From positions 1-7,669 of the forward strand of contig JABUTQ010000234.1 of the NCBI GenBank assembly GCA_021443605.1: a stretch of DNA of 7,669 nt. Direction: 5' to 3'. This DNA comes from Bacteroidales bacterium. Lineage in GTDB: Bacteria; Bacteroidota; Bacteroidia; Bacteroidales; UBA932. Shown one piece after another: positions 1-5,120 of this stretch. Every line of letters starts with the position of its first letter. Within the stretch, counting starts at the first letter, position 1. A program made the translations under genes and the position numbers. The notes beneath the pieces were generated by a model. That model did no database searches and was not told the origin of the DNA. It was given only the letters and a program-made list of their open reading frames with translations.

Positions 1-972
1 CAAGGTTCAGGTAAGACCACCTTCTCCGGCAAACTTGCCCTTAACTGCAAGACAAAGAGAGGTTTGAAGGTTATGCTGATTGCCGGTGACGTATATCGTC
101 CCGCAGCTATTGACCAGTTGAAAGTGCTTGGCGAACAGATAGGCGTGTTCGTATATACGGAAGAAGGGGTGAAGGATCCTGTAAAGATTGCCAAGAACGG
201 TATAGCATACGCAAAGAGAGAGGGATACTCCCTCGTAATCATAGATACCGCCGGTCGTCTCGCCGTCGATGCCCAGATGATGGATGAGATTGCCGATATA
301 AAGAAGGCTGTGACACCTACCGAAATCCTCTTCGTAGTTGATGCGATGACCGGTCAGGATGCCGTTGAAACTGCCAAGGCATTCAACGACAGACTTGATT
401 TTGATGGCGTTGTCCTCACCAAGATGGATGGTGACACCCGTGGCGGTGCCGCACTCTCCATCAAGGCGGTGGTCAACAAGCCAATCAAGTTCATCAGCAG
501 CGGTGAAAAGATGGAGGCGCTTGATATCTTCTACCCGAAGCGTATTGCAGACCGCATCCTCGGAATGGGAGACGTGGTTACTTTCGTAGAGAAGGCACAG
601 GAGCAGTTTGATGAAGAGGAAGCCCGCAAACTTCACAAGAAGATTGCCCGTGATCAGTTCACTCTCAGCGACTTCTATCAGCAGATACAGCAAATCAAGA
701 AGATGGGAAACATCAAGGATCTTGCCTCAATGATACCCGGTGTCGGCAGAGCGCTGAAAGATGTGGATATGGACAACTCCTCTTTCAAGAGCGTCGAGGC
801 AATTATCCTATCGATGACGGTATATGAGAGGGAAAACCCCAATATCATCAATGGAAGCCGGAGAAAGAGAATAGCCGAGGGTAGTGGCACAAGTGTTGTT
901 GAGGTCAACAGATTGTTGAAACAGTTCGACCAGACCCGTATGTTGATGAAAAAAATGACCAAGAGAAAATAA
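1..972 (+). CDS. ffh: Signal recognition particle protein Ffh, 5'-truncated by window edge
   Basis: This is the GTPase subunit of the signal recognition particle. It binds signal sequences emerging from the ribosome together with SRP RNA and delivers nascent membrane proteins to FtsY at the inner membrane. The reading frame is open from base 1; 323 residues are present and about 105-110 N-terminal ones (the N domain and the start of the G domain) lie outside. Visible motifs, numbered from the first residue here: P-loop QGSGKTT (1-7), GDVYRPAA (29-36), DTAGRL (82-87), TKMDGDTRGG (140-149) and GMGD (188-191) leading into the M domain. The SRP-RNA-binding helix-turn-helix RRKRIAEGSGTS spans 287-298, followed by a typical VNRLLKQF. 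The protein ends soon after, at MLMKKMTKRK, without a long Met/Gly-rich tail, so the C terminus is compact. No terminator hairpin follows; the next promoter box starts 21 bp after the stop. The family assignment is secure. Confidence 0.97.
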   Translation, partial: QGSGKTTFSGKLALNCKTKRGLKVMLIAGDVYRPAAIDQLKVLGEQIGVFVYTEEGVKDPVKIAKNGIAYAKREGYSLVIIDTAGRLAVDAQMMDEIADIKKAVTPTEILFVVDAMTGQDAVETAKAFNDRLDFDGVVLTKMDGDTRGGAALSIKAVVNKPIKFISSGEKMEALDIFYPKRIADRILGMGDVVTFVEKAQEQFDEEEARKLHKKIARDQFTLSDFYQQIQQIKKMGNIKDLASMIPGVGRALKDVDMDNSSFKSVEAIILSMTVYERENPNIINGSRRKRIAEGSGTSVVEVNRLLKQFDQTRMLMKKMTKRK

Positions 973-992
973 ATGTTTCAATTTTATTGTAT

Positions 993-1000
993 TAACTTTG
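993..1000 (+). promoter_or_regulatory. Bacteroidetes-type -7 promoter box (TAACTTTG) for the lipoprotein/redox genes
   Basis: TAACTTTG matches the Bacteroidetes primary-sigma -7 consensus TAnnTTTG exactly. No TTTG -33 box is present at the expected 19-21 bp spacing; the region there is AT-rich and includes the ffh stop codon. Transcription would start near 1007 and give an A-rich leader of about 20 nt before the ATG at 1028. This box supports the start at 1028 and makes longer versions of that gene unlikely, because their extra codons would lie within or before the promoter. Confidence 0.6.
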
Positions 1001-1027
1001 CATAAATTAAAAAAAATGCATGTCATT

Positions 1028-1252
1028 ATGAAAAAGAAATTATTGATTATGCTGGCATTCGTTGCGGTAATCGCCGGTGCTTCAAGCTGTTCGAAAACTT
1101 GCCATTGCATTACTGAATACATCGGCTGGAGTGAAAAAGAGCCATTTGAGGAAGATTTGCAGGTTGACAAGAATACCACCTGTTCATCGCTGAATCAAAG
1201 CAAGAAAATTGGTTCCGGTGAAATGAAAATGACTTGTACTAATAAATTGTAA
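1028..1252 (+). CDS. Small cysteine-rich lipoprotein (copy 1), unknown function
   Basis: A 74-residue predicted lipoprotein. Residues 1-20 form a type II signal peptide: KKK, then a hydrophobic stretch, then A-S-S before the lipidated Cys21. The residue after it is Ser and no acidic surface-export patch follows, so a periplasm-facing anchored protein is my guess. The mature part has four further cysteines: C25 and C27 (C-H-C), C52 and C70. The downstream gene encodes a clear paralogue with the same cysteine pattern and the same MxCTxKL/ITCTKKL-like ending. I chose the ATG at 1028 because a lysine-rich signal peptide begins there and because the promoter box ends at 1000; in-frame upstream starts (ATG at 1016, TTG at 998) are poorly placed. 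The pattern could bind a metal or form two disulfides. I do not recognise the family. Confidence 0.8.
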   Translation: MKKKLLIMLAFVAVIAGASSCSKTCHCITEYIGWSEKEPFEEDLQVDKNTTCSSLNQSKKIGSGEMKMTCTNKL

Positions 1253-1278
1253 CCTATTAATTTTAAATAAGATAAGAA

Positions 1279-1491
1279 ATGAAAAAAGTTTTGATTTTAG
1301 CTGTTTGCCTCCTTTCAGTGGTTGGACTCAGCAGCTGCAGCAAAAAGAACGCTTGCCATTGCGAAGCAACTTCAGGTAGCCAAAAGTTCTCACAAGATTA
1401 TGATATGCCTGAGAACGGCAGCTGTGCACAGTTTGAAACAGAATTCTTGGGTGTGAAGATTACTTGCACCAAGAAATTGATCAATTTCTAA
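1279..1491 (+). CDS. Small cysteine-rich lipoprotein (copy 2), unknown function
   Basis: A 70-residue predicted lipoprotein and tandem paralogue of the preceding gene. Its signal peptide ends in L-S-S before Cys20. The mature chain carries C26 and C28 (C-H-C), C49 and C63, matching the four cysteines of copy 1 in order. Spacings are shorter: 21 against 25 residues between C-H-C and the third cysteine, and 14 against 18 between the last two. Both copies share CSK at the mature N terminus and CTxKL near the C terminus; the middle is divergent and hydrophilic. The gene starts 26 bp after copy 1 with no promoter box between, so they are probably co-transcribed. An A-rich leader precedes the ATG. 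It lies 9 bp before a membrane thiol-redox gene, which suggests, without proving, a disulfide-related role. No known family is recognised. Confidence 0.8.
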   Translation: MKKVLILAVCLLSVVGLSSCSKKNACHCEATSGSQKFSQDYDMPENGSCAQFETEFLGVKITCTKKLINF

Positions 1492-1500
1492 GGAAGAATT

Positions 1501-2385
1501 TTGAGAACTCTGTTCAGAATATTATCCGGAGTTATATTTATAGTGTCGGCAGTGGCAAAGTTGCTATCTGCCGACACTTTTGAATTATATGTATTCAGCT
1601 TGGGATTTTTCAATCTTGGGCTTTCGTTTCTTGCTGCAAGAGTGGTCATTGCGGTGGAGTTTGCATTGGGTCTTTGGCTTATCTCCGGCATCAAGTCAAA
1701 AATCTCGGTGCTTTCTGCAATGGGGCTTACGGCAACATTTTCACTTTTTTTGCTCTATCTCATTCTTGTTGGATCGAACGAGAATTGCCACTGTTTTGGA
1801 GAGCTTGTCGATTTGTCTCCAACACAATCTCTCATCAAGAATCTACTTATTCTTACAATTCTTTTCTTTGCCCTTAAATCGAAATCGTACAATTTCAAGT
1901 TTGCGGCAATTGTCGTCACAGCTCTTTTCGCGATATCTGCTGCAACGGTTGTAATAGTTTCACCTCCTGATAATTGGCGCTATGACAGCTATGCGCAGAA
2001 CGGGTTCAACATGGATGCATATCAAGAGCTTTTGGAAGCTGTTCCGGACGATATCGCGAGCATTTTAGCATCGGATGAAGAGAAAGTTATCTGCTTTTTC
2101 AGCCTCGAATGCGAGTATTGCAGGATGACGGCAAAAAAACTCGGAATCTTACGCAACGATTGGGAATTTGCAGCCGACTCAATCATTTGTCTGTTCCCTC
2201 AAACCAACGGTGAGACTGAAATCACCCCTGAACAATTCTTCGAAGAAACGGGGTTGTATCCAAACGAATATTATACGATGCCGGCCCTGCAATTTGTGAA
2301 ATCGGTATCGGGATACCTCCCAACTGTGGCAATAATGAAAGATGCCACTCTTGTTAAAGAGTTTGGTTACAGAGATTTACATTAG
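1501..2385 (+). CDS. MauE/DoxX-like membrane protein fused to a periplasmic thioredoxin-like domain
   Basis: A 294-residue inner-membrane protein, probably handling thiol/disulfide electron flow between the membrane and the periplasm. Five hydrophobic segments are visible, at about residues 5-22, 43-62, 68-90, 110-126 and 133-153. Positive loops (GIKSKIS at 63-69, KSKSYNFK at 126-133) put the N terminus inside. The loop NENCHCFGEL (93-102, C96 and C98) and the C-terminal domain then face the periplasm. C-H-C-F-G resembles the CxCFG motif of MauE/DoxX-type proteins. Residues about 155-294 look thioredoxin-like: CEYC (C204, C207) after a hydrophobic strand, and a likely cis-proline at P274 (LPTVAIMKD). 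The start is a TTG preceded by AGGAAG (1491-1496). No in-frame ATG occurs before the middle of the membrane domain, and TM1 starts right after the TTG. The gene is probably co-transcribed with the two lipoproteins; its stop overlaps the stop of trmD on the other strand. Exact substrate unknown. Confidence 0.85.
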   Translation: MRTLFRILSGVIFIVSAVAKLLSADTFELYVFSLGFFNLGLSFLAARVVIAVEFALGLWLISGIKSKISVLSAMGLTATFSLFLLYLILVGSNENCHCFGELVDLSPTQSLIKNLLILTILFFALKSKSYNFKFAAIVVTALFAISAATVVIVSPPDNWRYDSYAQNGFNMDAYQELLEAVPDDIASILASDEEKVICFFSLECEYCRMTAKKLGILRNDWEFAADSIICLFPQTNGETEITPEQFFEETGLYPNEYYTMPALQFVKSVSGYLPTVAIMKDATLVKEFGYRDLH

Positions 2386-3074
2386 AGACTCTTTTCGTTG
2401 CCTTCCAATAATTTTGGCCGCAGTTGCTTTGTCCTTTCAATTGCATTTTCTTCCTGCCACTCCTTTATCAGTTTAGGATTTCCGCTGAGCAGCACTTCAG
2501 GAACTTTCCAGCCGTTGAATTCTGCCGGACGGGTGTAGATTTCTGGAGAAAGGATTGAATCCTGGAAGGAATCCGACAGGGCGGAGGTCTCGTCTCCCAA
2601 TGCTCCCGGAATCAGCCTTATCACCGCATCGCAGATGATTGCAGCGGGAATTTCTCCTCCGCTCAAAACATAGTCTCCCACAGATATCTCCTTGGTAATC
2701 AGGTGCTGACGGATACGATGGTCGATTCCTTTGTAGTGGCCGCAGAGAATGATGACGTTTTCACAGCAGGAGAGGGAGTTTGCCATCGGCTGGTCGAGGA
2801 TTTCTCCATCCGGAGAGGTGTAGATTATTTCATCGTAATCCCTTTCGGCCTGCAGCATGGAGATGACTTTGAACACAGGCTCAATCTTCATCACCATCCC
2901 GGCATCTCCACCGAAAGGGTAGTCATCAATCTGCTTGTATCTTCCGTTTCCGTAATCGTGCAGATTGTGTATATGTATCTCTACCAAGCCTTTATCCTTG
3001 GCCCTTTGAATTATCGAATGGTTGAGCGGACTTTCCAAAAGGTCCGGCACAGCTGTCAAAATATCTATTCTCAT
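2382..3074 (-). CDS. trmD: tRNA (guanine-N1)-methyltransferase TrmD
   Basis: TrmD transfers methyl from S-adenosylmethionine to N1 of G37 in tRNAs with a G at position 36, preventing +1 frameshifting; it is a cytoplasmic SPOUT (trefoil-knot) dimer. The 230-residue length is normal. Visible motifs: N-terminal MRIDILTAVPDLL, DDYPFGGDAGMVM (50-62), the knot sequences ILCGHYKGIDHR (109-120) and SVGDYVLSGGEIPA (131-144), RLIPGALGDE (153-162) and TRPAEFNGWKVPEVLLSGN (181-199). R153 and D168 (SDSF) match the catalytic arginine and aspartate known from H. influenzae TrmD (R154, D169). The substrate loop reads GGDAGM where many bacteria have GGGAGM; I take this as lineage variation. The gene is monocistronic here, not in the rpsP-rimM-trmD-rplS operon common elsewhere. 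Its last codons overlap the 3' end of the opposing gene by 4 bp. The start ATG lies just downstream of a well-formed promoter. Confidence 0.97.
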   Translation of the reverse strand: MRIDILTAVPDLLESPLNHSIIQRAKDKGLVEIHIHNLHDYGNGRYKQIDDYPFGGDAGMVMKIEPVFKVISMLQAERDYDEIIYTSPDGEILDQPMANSLSCCENVIILCGHYKGIDHRIRQHLITKEISVGDYVLSGGEIPAAIICDAVIRLIPGALGDETSALSDSFQDSILSPEIYTRPAEFNGWKVPEVLLSGNPKLIKEWQEENAIERTKQLRPKLLEGNEKSL

Positions 3075-3091
3075 ATTTCAATTCCGTAGGG

Positions 3092-3123
3092 CGAAGATAC
3101 TATTAAGCGGGCTAAATGCCAAA
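3092..3123 (-). promoter_or_regulatory. Promoter for trmD (-33 TTTG, -7 TATCTTCG)
   Basis: On the - strand, TTTG (3120-3123) is followed after 20 bp by TATCTTCG (3092-3099). This fits the Bacteroidetes TTTG / TAnnTTTG arrangement with one mismatch in the -7 box. Transcription would start near 3085, leaving a leader of about 11 nt before the trmD ATG at 3072-3074. It is the best two-part promoter in the window. Confidence 0.55.
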
Positions 3124-3149
3124 CTTGTTTGCACATACTTCCTCAAGAA

Positions 3150-3181
3150 TTCGGATATTTCCCAAATAAATATTACATTTG
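3150..3181 (+). promoter_or_regulatory. Promoter for the DUF349-yidC-yggS genes (-33 TTCG, -7 TACATTTG)
   Basis: TACATTTG (3174-3181) matches the Bacteroidetes -7 consensus TAnnTTTG. TTCG (3150-3153), 20 bp upstream, is a one-mismatch -33 box. Transcription would begin near 3188, about 19 nt before the ATG at 3207, through an AT-rich leader with little Shine-Dalgarno character. The promoter points away from that of trmD; the two -33 boxes are 26 bp apart within the 132-bp divergent region. Confidence 0.55.
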
Positions 3182-3206
3182 CGAGATTGAATAAATTTAT
3201 ACTACT

Positions 3207-5120
3207 ATGAGTGAAGATCTTAAACCAATTGCTCCTATGGAGAATCCTGAGGAACAATCTGCTACAGTTAGCGAAAAAGTCGTTGAAACCATAAACGACG
3301 TTAAGGAAGTTATTGAAGAAAAGATGGCTGATGTCAAGGAGGCTGTCGAGAATGCCGTGGAGGCTGCTCCCGAAGCATTCGAGGAAATCATTGATTATGC
3401 CGGCAAAGGTCTCAAGGAGATTGTGGACATTTTCCAGAATCTCATCGACAAGGGAGACATGCAGTTGCTTTACAAGCACGCCGACGGAATCAAGGCCGCC
3501 TTCTACAAGACACTGAAGAAAGAGAAGGTTGCTGCCGGTTTCGTAGAGCCGACAGAGGCTCCTGCTTCAGAAGAAACTCCTGATAATCAGGAAGAAAAGC
3601 CTTCAGTTAATCCTTTTGCTGAAATTGAGAGAGGGTTTAAGGATCTTTATGCCACATATAAGGCCGGTCGTGCTGTGTATGTTCAGGAGTTGAATCAGCG
3701 CAAAGACGAAAACTTTGCAGTCAAATCTGAAGTTATAGAGGAACTCAGGGCTCTCGTGGAGAATCCGGAGGACATCAACAAGGCTTATCCCCGTTTCAGG
3801 GAGCTCCAGAACAAATGGAAAAGTGCCGGCAGTGTTCCCGCCACAAAGGCCAAGGATTTGTATGAGACATATCAGCACTGCGTAGAGAAGTTTTACGATT
3901 ACGTCAAGATTAACAGAGAGTTGCGTGATTTGGACTTCAAGAAGAACCTTGAAGTCAAGACTGCACTTTGCGAAAAGGCAGAGGCTCTTGCAAATGAAGA
4001 GAATCCCGTGGCCGCTTTCGCCACTTTGCAGAAACTGCACGAGGAGTGGAAAGAGTACGGCCCCGTTGACAAGGAGTTCAGGGAGTCGATTTGGGATCGC
4101 TTCAAGGCCGCAACCGCTGTCGTAAACAAGCGCCACCAGGAGTATTTCGAGAGCCGCAAGGGCGATCAGAAGCAGAATCTTGATGCCAAAATTGCTCTGT
4201 GTGAGAAGGTTGAAGCGATTGCCGAGCAGGTAATCAACGATTCCAACACTTGGAATGCCCTCTCGAAAGAGATTGAAGAGATTCAGAAAGAGTGGAAAGG
4301 TATCGGCTTTGCCACAAAGAAAGACAACCAGAAGGTTTATGACCGCTTCCGCGCCGCTTGCGACAAGTTCTATGCTTCAAAGCGCGATTTCTACTCTGAT
4401 TTCAAGAATCAGATGCAGGAAAATATGGAGAAGAAGATTGCCCTCTGCGAACAGGCCGAGGCAATTATGGACAGTGACGATTGGAAGAAGACGTCAGACA
4501 CCCTTATCAACCTCCAGAAGCAGTGGAAAGAGATAGGCCCCGTGTCACGCAAGAAATCGGAGCAGATTTGGAAGCGATTCCGTGCCGCTTGCGACAAATT
4601 CTTCGACAACCGCGACAAACATTTCAGCGATCAGGATTCACAATATTCAGACAATCTCGCTGCCAAACTTGCTCTTATTGAGGAAGTTGAAAACTATAGC
4701 GGAAGTGCTTCGGATACAGCTGCATTGAACGATTTCCAAAGCAGATGGAATGCAATCGGATTCGTTCCAATCAAAGACAAGGAGAAGGTTCAGTCTGCCT
4801 TCCGCAAGGCTTTGGCCGCCAAGTTTGAGAATGCCGACGTTCGTGACGGCGGCGACCGCGTGGCCAAGTTCAAGAACCGTTACGGCGACAACCGTGGCAA
4901 AGGGAACGGCGTTCATTCTGAAAGAGACCGTCTCGTACAGAAGTTTGTGAAGATGGAGCAGGATATTGCCACTTGGGAAAACAATATGGGATTCTTCTCT
5001 AAATCAAAGAATGCGGAAAGCATCCTTGCAGACCTTAAGGAAAAGATTGGAAAGGCAAAGGAAGAGCTTGCCGAGCTTGAAGAGAAGATTAAGTCTTTTG
5101 ACAAGGAAAACGAAGAATAA
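3207..5120 (+). CDS. DUF349 repeat protein (five repeats, coiled-coil C terminus)
   Basis: A 637-residue, highly charged, probably cytoplasmic protein; no signal peptide or membrane segment is visible. Residues 1-135 are acidic and include a helical part (IKAAFYKTLKKEKV, about 95-108) like the N-terminal region of other Bacteroidetes DUF349 proteins. Five DUF349 units follow, each marked by W-x-x-x-G: W204, W281, W363, W440 and W514, spaced 77, 82, 77 and 74 residues. Units 2-4 begin with a repeated ALCE(K/Q) helix (C255, C332, C414), and units 3 and 4 share FRAACDKF. A basic, glycine-rich linker (about 545-570) leads to a predicted coiled coil at about 572-634. The molecular function of DUF349 is not established to my knowledge. 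The stop overlaps the yidC start by one base (TAATG), so the proteins are probably translationally coupled. That hints at a link to membrane-protein biogenesis, which is inference only. The ATG lies about 19 nt after a predicted transcription start. Confidence 0.93.
   Translation: MSEDLKPIAPMENPEEQSATVSEKVVETINDVKEVIEEKMADVKEAVENAVEAAPEAFEEIIDYAGKGLKEIVDIFQNLIDKGDMQLLYKHADGIKAAFYKTLKKEKVAAGFVEPTEAPASEETPDNQEEKPSVNPFAEIERGFKDLYATYKAGRAVYVQELNQRKDENFAVKSEVIEELRALVENPEDINKAYPRFRELQNKWKSAGSVPATKAKDLYETYQHCVEKFYDYVKINRELRDLDFKKNLEVKTALCEKAEALANEENPVAAFATLQKLHEEWKEYGPVDKEFRESIWDRFKAATAVVNKRHQEYFESRKGDQKQNLDAKIALCEKVEAIAEQVINDSNTWNALSKEIEEIQKEWKGIGFATKKDNQKVYDRFRAACDKFYASKRDFYSDFKNQMQENMEKKIALCEQAEAIMDSDDWKKTSDTLINLQKQWKEIGPVSRKKSEQIWKRFRAACDKFFDNRDKHFSDQDSQYSDNLAAKLALIEEVENYSGSASDTAALNDFQSRWNAIGFVPIKDKEKVQSAFRKALAAKFENADVRDGGDRVAKFKNRYGDNRGKGNGVHSERDRLVQKFVKMEQDIATWENNMGFFSKSKNAESILADLKEKIGKAKEELAELEEKIKSFDKENEE

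Noticed and set aside
52..62. GGDAGM in TrmD (residues 55-60) in place of GGGAGM as a sign of an inactive enzyme.
   Set aside because: The window residues 50-62 are otherwise conserved, the catalytic R153 and D168 are present, and variation at this glycine is plausible in the lineage. Coordinates given are protein residues.
7..693. 228-codon open frame on the - strand opposite ffh.
   Set aside because: It mirrors a strongly conserved ffh reading frame and shows no recognisable domain of its own.
998..1027. Longer N terminus for the first lipoprotein (starts at TTG 998 or ATG 1016).
   Set aside because: The TTG is inside the TAACTTTG promoter box, and the extra residues would sit ahead of an otherwise normal lysine-rich signal peptide beginning at ATG 1028.
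808..1179. 123-codon - strand frame across the ffh end and the first lipoprotein.
   Set aside because: It is antisense to two better-supported genes and a promoter, with no recognisable motif.
2356..2395. Inverted repeat at the convergent junction as a bidirectional terminator.
   Set aside because: The stem is only 7 bp and AT-rich with a 25-nt loop; the flanking T-runs are short. Too weak to list as a terminator.
3603..4136. 177-codon - strand open frame inside the DUF349 gene.
   Set aside because: It is a shadow of a repetitive, lysine/glutamate-rich coding sequence; the + strand frame has clear repeats and conserved tryptophans.
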